From NCBI GenBank assembly GCA_026075535.2, contig AP026545.1:806001-870000 (forward strand): a DNA stretch of 64,000 nucleotides, in the 5' to 3' direction. The notes below the pieces were generated by a model. That model was given only the letters and a program-made list of their open reading frames with translations, had not been told where the DNA came from and did no database searches. This stretch comes from Tricholoma matsutake (taxonomy: Eukaryota > Basidiomycota > Agaricomycetes > Agaricales > Tricholomataceae). Positions within the stretch are counted from its first letter, which is position 1. Every line of letters starts with the position of its first letter. The position numbers were made by a program, and so were the translations under genes. Below are positions 32,659 through 42,625 of this stretch, piece by piece.

Positions 32659-35600
32659 ATGAGTGGAGCGCGAGTCTATTGGGACGATAGCGAAGCACAA
32701 ACCAAAATAGCAGAACTCAGGGTAAGCAATGAATCTTCTCTGTCTTAGTCCGAAACTTAAGTGTTCCGCTTCGATATGTCGAATTACTTGTAGGCGCCTT
32801 GCTTCCACCCTGTCGAAAACGTGATCAAAGGTTGTAAATAAGTTACACAAGGCAATGAATGGTGCAGGAGCATAAGAATGAAGGAGAAGTACGTGGAGAA
32901 GCGACAGGTGGTGCCAAATGTTGAGGCCTTTGAGGAGCGAAAACACTTCTTCGATGAGCATCGTGCAACCTCAGACTCGAGCTCCAGCTTCCAGCGTGAT
33001 GACAGTTGATGTAGAAATTGAAATCAGATCTTTCCAGCCTAATCTTGAATAGAAAGTCACTACTTACTAGATTCATTGCACAGGTTAGGTACCGGTTATA
33101 TGGGTCGTGTGTGCGAGATCGTGGATGATCTAAGTCATGTCCTTCACCCGGCCCGGATTGTACAAGCATACCTTTACAGTTCCTCGTGTCAGAATCACAC
33201 ACATACCCTCCTTTCCTTTTTTCCCTCTCGCCAATCTTCCGATAGATATGAAATCTAAGAGACTATTGGCACGGCTCTTTCGCGGTCGTCGGATGAAGAG
33301 ACAAGCAACACATTATCTCCTCATTGCAACTTGAACTGCGAGGGACCGACATTGTTGTAACACAGGTAACGGCCCTCAATCCAGAAGTAGAACCCAATCC
33401 AGAGGTAGAAGAACCCGATACAGAGGTAGAAGAGCCCGATCGCATGCAGCACTGATCCACATGCTATGATTATACACTGATCATCTGTTTGCAGATGAAC
33501 AGAGCTATCAAAATACGCAGCCAATGTCGCCATTTTCGCATTCTTGTAATCGGACGAGCAAATGCTGGGAAGACTACACTATTGAAGAAAGTCTGCGAGT
33601 CCACAGATGATCCAAGGATTTATGATGCCGATGGGAAAGAGGTTGGTTTTATATATTAATACATATTGGTCAAATCTTACTGTTTGAGTTACTATTCTGT
33701 AGATTGACACATCAGTTGTGGCACCCTCTGTACAGGTATGTCCTTCATTCACCCTTTCAGGCTTCAGGATAAAATGCTGCTCTATCAGCATGGGCTTCAT
33801 AATATTGAGAACCAATTGGTGTTTGCAAGCAACCCACAGTTTGTCTTTCATGATTCCATAGGATTTGAATCAGGTGGTACTGGAGAACTAGAAGCTGTCA
33901 AAGCCTTCATTGCTAGCCGAGCAAAAGCAACCCATATGTCAAAGCAGCTGCATGCAATTTGGTGCATTTTATGTTTGAATTTATTACTATACTAACAGTT
34001 CAAGCTAATGTTTTTGGTTGTTGAAACCAGGTATTGTCTTCCTACTGACAGCAACAGACCACTTTTAGCAGCTGACCACATTTTCTTTGAAGAATGTGGT
34101 ACTGGAAAAGGTCAGGCAAATCATTTGCTGATAGGGCTCATTTCTTTAATAGAACCATATTTCTAAGTCCAGGTTATTGCTATTTTCACCAAGTTTGATG
34201 CTCTCATTACCACTACATTTGGGGAACTTCAGAAACAGGGTCACACATGGGCAGATGCAAAGGACAATGCTTCAGTTCTTGCACATGTTTGGCTGAAAGG
34301 TACTTTTTTCCAGTCCATGTGACCAGACCTTTAAACACTAACTTTAAGTATATTTGAATTTAAAATGTGGCTTCTAACATATTTTTTACATGTAGACATG
34401 CAGCAGGATGCAACAACCTGCCTGGAATTGATTGAAGAGACAGCACAGGCTATTGACAATCGTGCTCTCAAGCTGCTGTTTGTATCAGTCCAACAAAGCA
34501 ACATTGATCTTTGCATTAGGGCTGCCATTAAAAAGTATTATTTATGTGGTCTTTTTGTTTTGCAAAATCTCACCTTATCATAGATCTATTGGTAAACATC
34601 ACATCAGCCTTTCAAAATGTTGGGAGCTTATCTAAGACTGTTGTTTACAGGCCGCTTTCAAATAGAGTTGAATGATGAAACTCTTGAGAAACTGGTCAGG
34701 AGGACAGCTGCATGGTTTCCACATGTGTGGGTGAGTTCTCAAGTTGATATAATTTTCCTTGGTATTTACTGAGATAATCCATAGTCACATGTAAGCAGAA
34801 TATGTCTTTGTTTTGATTATATAGTTGCTCTAACAAGTTATTTGGGGAAATTTCTTAGCACGTAGGTGCCCAACTATGATACATAATAGGTCAATGTGGC
34901 TAATATGCTCTATCTAAGACCTCAAGAGTTTCATCATTCAACTCTATTTGAAAGTGGCCTGTAAACAACAGTCTTAGATAAGCTCCCAACATTTTGAAAG
35001 GCTGATGTGATGTTTACCAATAGATCTATGATAAGGTGAGATTTTGCTAAACAAAAAGACCACATAAATAATACTTTTCTATGGCAGCCCTAATGCAAAG
35101 ATCAATGTTGCTTTGTTGGACTGATACAAACAGCAGCTTGAGAGCACTATTGTCAATAGCCTGTGCTGTCTCTTCAATCAATTCCAGGCAGGTTGTTGCA
35201 TCCTGCTGCATGTCTATATGTAAGAAAATATGTTAGAAGCCATATTTTCAATTCAAATATACTTAAAGTACCTTTCAGCCAAACATGCTTCTTGTGTTTG
35301 TACTTGGATGAGGATTCCATTACAGTAATAAAAGCACTTACTCAATAGTGGTTAATGTTGATATTGAACCAAAACAGAATGTATGTGTTAAATATTCTTA
35401 TTCCTAAAAGTGTGCTTACATACAGCATAGGATGTAAGTTATATATCTAAATAGATATTGTGACTACTACTTATTACTATGTTATAATTGCATATCCATT
35501 TTTCAGGTGAGTACTGATTTTTGAATGACTGGTAACAGATGCTGAGTATGGACTGCAACTTCTACAGGATGAAAGTGGCTGTTTATTGATCAAATCTGTT

Positions 35601-36534
35601 TGCTCAGCACTGACTGCAACTTCTACAGGAAGTAAGTGGCTGTTTATTGATCAAATCTGTTTGCTCAGCACTGACTGCAACCTCTACAGGATGTAAGTGG
35701 CTGTTTATTGATCAAATCTGTTTGCTCAACACTGACTGCAACTTCTACAGGAAGTAAGTGGCTGTTTATTGATCAAATCTGTTTGCTCAACACTGACTGC
35801 AACTTCTACAGGAAGTAAGTGGCTGTTTATTGATCAAATCTGTTTGCTCAGCATTGACTGCAACTTCTACAGAGAGTACGTGGCTGTTTATTGATCAAAT
35901 CTGTTTGCTCAGCACTGACTGCAACTTCTACAGGATGTAAGTGGCTGTTTATTGATCAAATCTGTTTGCTCAGCACTGACTGCAACTTCTACAGCTTGTA
36001 AGTGGCTTTTTATCAATCCAATCTATTTGCTTTGCACTGACTGCCACTTCTACAGTTTGTAAGTAGCCATCTATCTCATTAAATTATTATCACTTGATAC
36101 TGTGCTATAATCAGGATGTCAATATCTCTGCTTTCACCAAAGCACTTCACCCCCTTTTACATCAGGTTTGTCATACAGATACATGTTGCCTTCATTACTG
36201 TATTTTTATTGCACATGATGTCTAGGCCAATTCATTGCTACCTGATTGTCAGGTGTTCTTTATGAGTGTGGGTATGTTTGTTCAGTTATACATTTGTTTC
36301 AGGTCCTTTATTCTTTATCTAGTTATCCTCTTATGTATCAAGCATACAGTGTCATTGGCAGAAGATGCCACTGTATCACTTGATAGAAGCTTTCCCATTG
36401 CCATCCAGCATTATCAAGAACAGGGAATTTTCAACAAGGTGTTGGAATTTTTCAAGGACAACTCAGGTCTATCTGAAAACAAAGATAAATATAAACAGTT
36501 GTGGGGACTGATCCAGGATAATTGCTGTATGTGA
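32659..36534 (+). CDS. P-loop GTPase (Agaricomycete expanded family), multi-exon
   Basis: The first exon candidate is 32659-32721 (M-S-G-A-R-V-Y-W), donor GTAAGC. The GTPase core exons join in frame: 33495-33641 (Walker A/G1 as G-R-A-N-A-G-K-T-T), 33703-33735, 33789-33961 (G3 region F-H-D-S-I-G-F-E), 34031-34110, 34168-34299 (G4 as F-T-K-F-D-A-L) and 34396-34534 (V-S-V-Q-Q-S-N-I-D-L-C). An exon follows from 34651 (L-N-D-E-T-L-E-K-L-V-R-R), then exons at 36115-36165 and 36226 onward, ending in a helical tail with a TGA at 36532-36534. It should bind and hydrolyse GTP in the cytosol; the biological role is unknown. The intron between 34738 and 36114 holds an inverted duplication and a minisatellite. 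The exon link at 34534/34651 is one base out of phase, so this may be a recent pseudogene. 32722-33494 was not resolved. Confidence 0.68.
34285..35300. repeat. Inverted duplication inside the GTPase gene
   Basis: The segment 34285-34692 (end of the G4 exon, the next exon, its intron and part of the following exon) reappears inverted at 34918-35300, about 225 bp apart. Similarity is very high, with a 37-40 bp insert only in the first arm (about 34302-34343). At its outer end the second arm diverges: it reads K-Y-K-H-K-K-H-V-W-L-K-G where the first arm has A-S-V-L-A-H-V-W-L-K-G, so it came from a paralogue or has been converted. Confidence 0.85.
35550..36058 (+). repeat. 61-bp minisatellite with intron-like units
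   Basis: Nine acceptor-like TTCTACAG words lie exactly 61 bp apart (AG ending at 35567, 35628, 35689, 35750, 35811, 35872, 35933, 35994, 36055). After each comes a triplet (GAT, GAA, GAT, GAA, GAA, AGA, GAT, CTT, TTT) and then, in seven of nine, GTAAGT (GTACGT in one, GAAAGT in the first). Each unit contains CTGAC 18 nt before its acceptor. Thus each unit equals a 58-nt intron-like segment plus a 3-nt micro-exon. It lies in the large intron before the exon at 36115. Confidence 0.92.
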
Positions 36535-36746
36535 TTTATTATTCTTCAGCATGCCCATCCAAAGGTTTTTCCCTTGTGCTGTAGAACTTTGATTTTCTCA
36601 ACTCCTGCTAGTTGCCTTTTCCCCCTTTGAATTACCAGTTATCATGTTCATTTGTCTGCCTAGTTTTGATAGAATCCATCCTTTTTACATATACAGTTCT
36701 TTACTCTTCCAAATATGAAATCTATTTCAAGCATTCTTCAAGGCTG

Positions 36747-36950
36747 TGGAAGGGAGCATGTACTCCCAACACTCAGGATTGGGAAATGGGATGAATGTGG
36801 AATCAATGGTAATCCACTTCTTTACAAATGTTCTCATATCTAAGGAACTATGCATGTGATCTACATGTGATTGTGATAAGTGTGTGATCGTACTCAGCAG
36901 AATGTAGTGTAGATGTGTCAGAGTGCTGTAAGAGAATTGGTTCTCTTACA
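36747..36950 (-). repeat. 3' LTR of chromovirus F (204 bp)
   Basis: In element sense TGTAAGAGAACC to CTCCCTTCCA. It lacks a 9-bp piece (TTCAAGAAA region) present in the other LTR. The TGTAAGAG start and a GTAAGAGAATTGGTTCTCTTAC hairpin sit at the outer end. Confidence 0.92.
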
Positions 36951-36996
36951 CTCTCCCATCCTTCAAAAAATTCCATACTCATTGATTCCTTTCCTC

Positions 36997-37260
36997 CTAC
37001 TCTTTCAGAGCCTCTGTTTCCAATATCTCTGAACAAGGTAGCCACAAGTCCGTGTCCATGCCATAACCTTTCCATTGGATGAGATACTGTTTTCCCCTCT
37101 CTCTTTGCCTCTCATCTATTATCTTCTCCACAAAATACTCAGTCACTCCCTCTGCTGTGATAATGGGCCCCGGCCGTTCCATCTTTCTCCCCGGGAACAG
37201 CTCATCATTGTTCTCCATGTGTTGCTTCAGATGGGATACATGAAATGTGGTGCATCACAT
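36997..37260 (-). pseudogene. Chromovirus F chromodomain
   Basis: Reads V-T-E-Y-F-V-E-K-I-I-D-E-R-Q-R-E-R-G-K-Q-Y-L-I-Q-W-K-G-Y-G-M-D-T-D-L-W-L-P; the aromatic cage residues Y, W and a W near the end are present. It lies C-terminal to the integrase but in a different frame from 37255-37971. Confidence 0.85.
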
Positions 37261-38297
37261 CACAGGACCAGGAAGCACTAGTCTGTATGTGGAGGATTTG
37301 GGGTACACATCCAATATTTTGTAAGGTCCATCCCACCGTGGCATGAACTTGGCCACCCTCCTGCTCTTTTTCTGCATGTAATCTCTCCTCCAATGCACCA
37401 TCTCAAGCATCACCTTATTTCCAACCGCAAACTCTGGATCCACCTCCCGGTCTTTATTCGCTTGATGAGCCTGCAAGATTTTGGCCACCAGCAGACAGTC
37501 CTTTGCTCCCTCCATTTCCTCATTTATCCTCTCAATCAGTGCTCTTGCCCTGGTTGCCTCCATCTCCTCCACTTCTCCAATTGGAGGTAGCAACCTCAGC
37601 AATCTTCCAGTCTTCAGTATGAAAGGTGATACCTGCATAGATGCATTCACCGTGTTCATAATGTCAAAACACACTGTTGGTAGAGCCTTTACCCATCCTG
37701 TCTGATTTCGCTCCACATGGAAGCATAAGCATTGCACAACCATCTTATTTGTTCTTTCTGATGATCCATCTGTTTCAGGGTGATATGCAGTCGATAGTTT
37801 GTGTTTTACACCTGCCATCCTCATAACCGCTTTCCAAAAATTTGAAACAAAGATTTTATCTTGGTTGCTGATAATCTCTAGTGGGCACCCATTTTCACAA
37901 TACCATTTGCTGAAAAATAGTGTTGTGAACTCTTTGGCTGTCATATCTGTTCTGCATGGCCACCACATCAAATCTTTTATCTGGAATTGCCAGTGGGTGC
38001 AGCAGTCCCAGTGCCTTCACTGTCCTTGACTTGTTCCTTTGACAAGTGCTGCAACCCAGAATGTATGTGCTCAGTAAGTTCTTTCTCATGTTCGGCCAGT
38101 AGAAATGAGCTATACAATTTCTCACCCCTGAAATGTCCGAGATGATCATGGGCAAGCCTGAACAATTGTTCCTGCAGGTCTTTATATTTCGGTATGATCA
38201 ACCTTTTCCCCATGAATAGCAGCCCATTTTTGATGGCAATTCTAGCTTGGGGTTGATGACGCCTCTTTTCAGGTTGTCCAAAATCCCTTTGCACCAT
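37255..38297 (-). pseudogene. Chromovirus F integrase
   Basis: The zinc domain is at 37895-38297 (H-D-H-L-G-H-F-R...C-S-T-C-Q-R-N in combined frames). The core at 37255-37971 (238 codons) has the second site I-I-S-N-Q-D-K-I-F with Asn for Asp and the third site T-D-G-S-S-E-R-T-N with Glu kept. The first acidic site is lost by a deletion/shift near 37960. The tail W-R-R-D-Y...P-R-W-D-G-P-Y-K-I-L-D-V is well preserved. Confidence 0.84.
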
Positions 38298-39156
38298 TTG
38301 TCTCTCTTGTGTACCCTTTGTGTATCCTCATGCAAAGTTTTGGGTCTGCTTCAATCTCAAACACCACCCTGACTTCAATCTTTGTCTCCGGTGGCTCCAA
38401 CAACCTCGATAACATGTCTGCTACCATGTTGTCCTCCCCCTTGATGTACATGATCGTATATTTGTACTGCGAGAGGTACTCCATCCACCTCACCTGTCAC
38501 AGTGACAGGTCTCTCTGTCTGTCAAACTTTTGGATGGTTTTGTGATCAGTGTAGATGTGGATGTGTGTTCCCAGTAAGTCTACTCTCCATTCTGTCAAAG
38601 CGCACATAATGCTGAGCATTTCCTGTTCATGCACTGGGTAATGAAGCTCTGCTCCCCTCAACTGTTGACTCTTGAAGGCCACTGGCCTAGCTGATTCCCA
38701 ACTCACTCTGAAAGACAGTACTGCTCCTGTGCGTCGCTTGCTCGTGTCGCAGGTCACAAAAATCTGATTCTCCCCTGGATCCTGATGGTTGATGGTCATC
38801 AAGCAATCTCAGCTAAGTACCAACCCTTTGATCACTTGAAACACATGCTGATGTCTTTTTGTCCAAGCAGGGAACACACTGTTGCATTCCTTTTTCATCA
38901 ATAGTGTTAGTACCGCTGTGTGCTCTGCTAGTGGCAGCAGGAAGACACTGATGTATCTCACCAGTCCAAGGAATTGGTGGACCTGCTTTGCTGAAGTTGG
39001 TGCCATGCAGTTCAGGATGTGTTCCACCTTGGAACCGTCAGCCTCTATCCCATTTGCAGAAATGTGGTGTCCCAAAAAGGTCACCTCTGTCGTGAACAAT
39101 GACGACTTCCTTGTCGAGCAATACAGGTGAGCTGTGCATAATGCCTCTAAGACCAA
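38269..39156 (-). pseudogene. Chromovirus F RT thumb and RNase H
   Basis: 38809-39156 holds the RT end (T-F-L-G-H-H-I-S-A-N-G-I-E-A-D, F-L-G-L-V-R-Y-I-S-V-F). 38497-38802 holds RNase H (I-F-V-T-C-D-T-S, P-V-A-F-K-S, Y-P-V-H-E-Q-E-M-L-S-I, I-Y-T-D-H-K-T) and 38269-38493 the end of RNase H and tether. A stop lies at each boundary. Catalytic Asp, Glu and Asp remain. Confidence 0.84.
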
Positions 39157-39904
39157 GGCTACATTTGTTTTATGTTCTGCTAGTGTTGATGACCAGATGT
39201 GTCATGGGAGAGCTCTGCAACCCCATTGGCATTACGACCCACTCCCACAGGCTGAAGGGGGTTATTGTGGCAGTGTACTTTATGTGGTTGGGATGCACAA
39301 GCATCTGAAAAAAGGAGTTCATCATATCTATCTTTCCCCAAATCTTTCCTTTTGTGCAATCCACGAGGATATCATCAATTCATGGCAGCAGATAATTATC
39401 AGGTATCATCATTTTATTCAATTTTCAGTAGTTGTTTACCCATCTAGGTAACACAGAACTGTCTGCTTTTGGGATAATGAAAGATGGTGATGCATATGGT
39501 GATGATGATGGACATATATGTCCAGCTTCCCAGTGTTGTTTGATTAGCTTTTTCCATCCCTCACGGTATTTTCTTGGGCAAGAGTAAGCACAGCCTACTG
39601 AAATTGGAACCCCAGGTTTTACTTCAATGTGGTGATACACATCTGTTGGTAACTTGTTCATGTGAGGAATGTCAGTTGGGAAGCGGTCTGAATATCGGTC
39701 TTTGTACATTGAGTCCAATTTTTCTAGTATTGTTCTTCCCATTAACTCTTCGATACACTTTTTCACTGCTGCTACCATGCAGGGAGGGGTTGCACAGTGT
39801 GCTTCTAGGTCGAAGCAGGCCAGGGTTTTGTCAAATATGCATTGTAGTTTGCATAGTACTGATTGTTGTAGCTTTTGTGTCTCGAAACACCCTGATTTAA
39901 TCAA
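39157..39904 (-). pseudogene. Chromovirus F reverse transcriptase with YxDD deleted
   Basis: 39425-39904 encodes the fingers and palm start (C-A-Y-S-C-P-R-K-Y-R-E-G, F-I-I-P-K-A-D, L-P-R-W-V-N-N-Y); 39170-39364 continues with I-W-G-K-I-D-M-M-N-S-F-F and W-V-V-M-P-M-G-L. After S-P-M-T-H-L the sequence jumps to the region downstream of the catalytic box; roughly 50 residues including Y-L-D-D are missing compared with the related copy at 42.6-43.5 kb. Confidence 0.84.
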
Positions 39905-40022
39905 CTTTGTTTCTGCCTTTTGTCATTCATGCAAGGAAACTCATGGTTTTGCTCATGTTACTTGCAGCAGGTTCAGTAGGTCATACTGGCTGTCTTTTGC
40001 AATCACTGTCCTGAGCTCCACG

Positions 40023-40195
40023 TAGTGTTTAAGGGTCCAGTTTGGTCCAGTTTTTCGACCCCCAAGGGGGTCAACCAGAGACCAAAACCGGTCCACATTG
40101 ATGCCCAGATTAGATAGACCACAACTGACCTGAATAGGACCAGTCCTATTCAGTTTGGTTGACCCCAAAAGACTGGTTTGGACCAGTTTTACTGC
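40023..40195. mobile_element. hAT MITE fragment in chromovirus F
   Basis: Starts TAGTGTTTAAGGGTCCAGTT, the terminus of the MITEs at 127 and 44881. It contains internal inverted words (GGTCAACC...GGTTGACC and GGACCAG...CTGGTCC), so the central fold is kept, but the other terminus is missing after TTTTACTGCC. Confidence 0.65.
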
Positions 40196-40199
40196 CATT

Positions 40200-41172
40200 T
40201 TTTACTGTCTAATTAAATTAAATTATATACTTAATAAAACTAATTACATCACCCTGTGAGCAAGTGCTTGCAGCAGTGGGATGTTGCTAATAGAAAAAGA
40301 ATAACAAAAAAAAGAAAGAAACACCCCACGGTCTCACATTTGTAGTGAGAGTGGGGCATTGTACATCATTCCCTGGCACACGTTGCTGTCAGCCTCATTG
40401 TTCATTGTATCCCCCATTTGCATTGTCCCCACATTGTTGTTCATCGTCTTCCCTGCATTGTTGTTCATCGTTCCCTCCCTGTTGTTTGTTGTCATTCATT
40501 GTCTTCTCCCTGTCATTCATTGGCCCCTCCCTGTGTGCATTGTCATTCATCATCCCACTGGGCCAGGTTGACATGGCGCCATTTGTTGTCAGCACCTCCA
40601 TTGCCCCCTATGAGCAGTGGCTTGCAGGCAGGTAGTGCTGTGTGATGTGGCATGGGGGACCTGTTGCCACCCTGCAAGCAGAGGCTTGCAGTGGCAGCAT
40701 AGGGTGGGTGGTGGCTTGCAGGGGTGATGTAGGAATGGTGGTGTTGTCATTGTTATCAAACCTGAAAAAAATCAAGTTGGTTAGTAAAAATAATAATAAA
40801 AGACATACCGGGGGCCCAAATGATGCTAGTTGTCATTTGGGCACTTTGTGTTCATTTGTTCATGGTGGCGAGAGGTTCCAAGCTGGGCAGCATGTGTGTC
40901 AATGGAGGGGTGGGGCACAGAAAGGGCAGTGTGTTGCTCCTGTTGGTGTTGGCAGCATCATTCCCATTGGTGTCATTTATGCATTGTTAACAAAAGAATA
41001 GAACCTAAAAGAAAGTAAAAAACATTTAGTAGAAGTAATAATAAATGAATGAAAAGAATGTACCCTGCCCAAATGACAGACTGGCATCATTTGGGCTGCC
41101 TGCATTGTGTTTGTTGGTTTGCATGGTTGTTATTGCGGACAGAGTGATGACGCAGCATTGTTGATGTTGTTG
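40200..41172 (-). repeat. Composite palindrome/intron-like repeat, copy 2
   Basis: Inserted where the protease/gag end of chromovirus F should be. In plus order: hairpin CCCCACGGTCTCAC...GTGAGAGTGGGG (40324-40356); CATTGTTGTTCATCG-type tandem words (40390-40560); two palindromes around GAGCAGTGGCTTGC/GCAAGCAGAGGCTTGC (40607-40700); an antisense intron-like segment (40762-40808: GTATGT donor, TACTAAC branch, TTTTTTTCAG acceptor) abutting a palindrome GGGCCCAAATGATG...CATTTGGGC (40813-40843); and a second pair (intron-like 41005-41063, palindrome 41066-41096). No reading frame of note. Confidence 0.8.
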
Positions 41173-41885
41173 TTGTGGTCATGGGAAGTCATCAGGCAAA
41201 TGGTGCCACTTTTGGTTTTGGGAACACAAAGGTGACCACATGGTCCATGAGAGACAGGGAACGAAGTGGGCGCGCAATTTATCATCTGGAATATAATAAG
41301 TGGATCCTGCGACAGCCAATTCTGCATTTGCCTTGCGAACACCTTCCATCCTCATCAAAAAGGCTTGTGAGCTTTGCATTGTGATCTGTGTGGAGACGAG
41401 GTCATCCCTCCAGTTTGGTGGAAGAAACTTGTTCTTGAATTCTGTGAAGAATTCCAGGAAGGTGATGTCTACTAAATGATTGTGATGAGTCGTGATCCAA
41501 GCTTGAACTGCAGAAGACTCAAAATTGTAAATGATGCTCAACACATGTTCTGCCTCCAGCAACTTCTTGTTTTGGAAGAAACAACAGCAGGTGTTTTCGA
41601 AGATGTGGATGACAGGAATTGTTATGCATCCAGCTGACAAGACCAGGGCATGGCTCCCTTTTCTGCCTTTTACTGTCGCAAGAGCGTACTAAATGTTATC
41701 CATGTGTAGATTACGAGAGCATGGGCTGTGAGCTGAGTTTGAAGAGTCTGAGGACAAGGAAGATGATCCTGGTGAGGACAGAGGGGCACTATCAAGGGAT
41801 GACACGGGGCTGGTTGTTCTGGTTGTGGGGGAGCTTGTGGGTGAGGTCAGCGGGCTGGAATTCAAGTTCAAGGTGCAACCCATGA
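41173..41885 (-). pseudogene. Chromovirus F gag (capsid)
   Basis: 41689-41883 is a Ser/Thr/Pro-rich N-terminus starting M-G-C-T-L-N-L. 41179-41640 holds the retrotransposon capsid domain: S-A-V-Q-A-W-I-T-T, F-L-E-F-F-T-E-F-K-N-K-F-L-P-P-N-W and N-A-E-L-A-V-A-G-S-T. The C-terminal zinc-knuckle part and the protease were replaced by the composite repeat. A frame break separates the two segments. Confidence 0.78.
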
Positions 41886-42240
41886 CTTGCTGCGTGTCAT
41901 GGCAGAGGGCTGGTTGGATGGTTTTCGAGACAGGTTGGTCTGGTCAGGGTGTTAAGAAGGCAAGAGTTTTTTTACGCTCTTCAGTTTAGGTTCGCGCAGT
42001 ATTTATCAAGATATGGGTGACCATATGTGCATTCACGGTGATGAAGTGTAGCTGTAGTGATGTTGTGTTGGTGTTTCTGTGGGTCTTTTGTGTGGCAAGA
42101 TGTATGAAAGAAGATGCGGAAGTATATGGTGGAGGTTCATGGGATTTTGTTGGTCCATATACGGTAGATCTTGATGATGTTATCTCCTCGCTGGTTGTAA
42201 GGTCTTGCTAGTCTGAATCATGGTCATCACAAAAAAAAAG

Positions 42241-42453
42241 TGGAAGGGAGCATGTACTCCCAACACTCAGGATCGGGAAATGTGATGAATGTGGTATCAA
42301 TTCAAGAAAAGGTAATCCACTTCTCTACAAATGTTCTTGTATCTAAAGAACTATGCATGTGATCTACACATGATCATGATAAGCATGTGATCATACTTGG
42401 CAGAATGTAGTGTAGATGTGTCAGAGTGTTGTAAGAGAATCAGTTCTCTTACA
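42241..42453 (-). repeat. 5' LTR of chromovirus F (213 bp)
   Basis: Pairs with 36747-36950, with transitions and one 9-bp indel. As in chromovirus E, the internal side starts with an A9-G run on the plus strand (42231-42240) instead of a tRNA-complementary primer site. Confidence 0.92.
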
Positions 42454-42625
42454 GGCTGTTCTCATACCTACCTGAGAAGTAGCTATATCCATGTCAATTT
42501 AAGTGAATTGATGCTAAATTGATGACATTGCAGAGTTGCCACCTCCTGCTGTTTGATCTCACCTAATAAGCCTTTGGGATCTTTCTGATTTCAGATGTCA
42601 GGCATCTCATGGACCAAATTCTGTT

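Larger units (their letters stand above)
36747..42453 (-). mobile_element. Minus-strand chromovirus F
   Basis: LTRs of 204 bp (36747-36950) and 213 bp (42241-42453) are flanked by a perfect 5-bp duplication GGCTG (36742-36746 and 42454-42458). In minus sense the order is gag (41883-41179), a 1.2-kb foreign insert (about 41170-40000), RT (39904-39170), RNase H (39156-38270), integrase (38297-37255), chromodomain (37218-36997) and a polypurine tract (complement of 36951-36964). The RT catalytic box is deleted and the integrase second Asp is Asn, so it is inactive. It lies about 210 bp beyond the GTPase stop codon. Confidence 0.9.

Noticed and set aside
35550..36060. CRISPR-like array
   Set aside because: Units are contiguous 61-bp tandem copies without unique spacers, in a eukaryotic gene; a minisatellite fits better.
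36235..36350. Membrane segment in the GTPase C-terminus
   Set aside because: The hydrophobic run is the translation of a likely intron between the exon at 36226 and the block starting E-D-A-T-V; not counted as a transmembrane helix.
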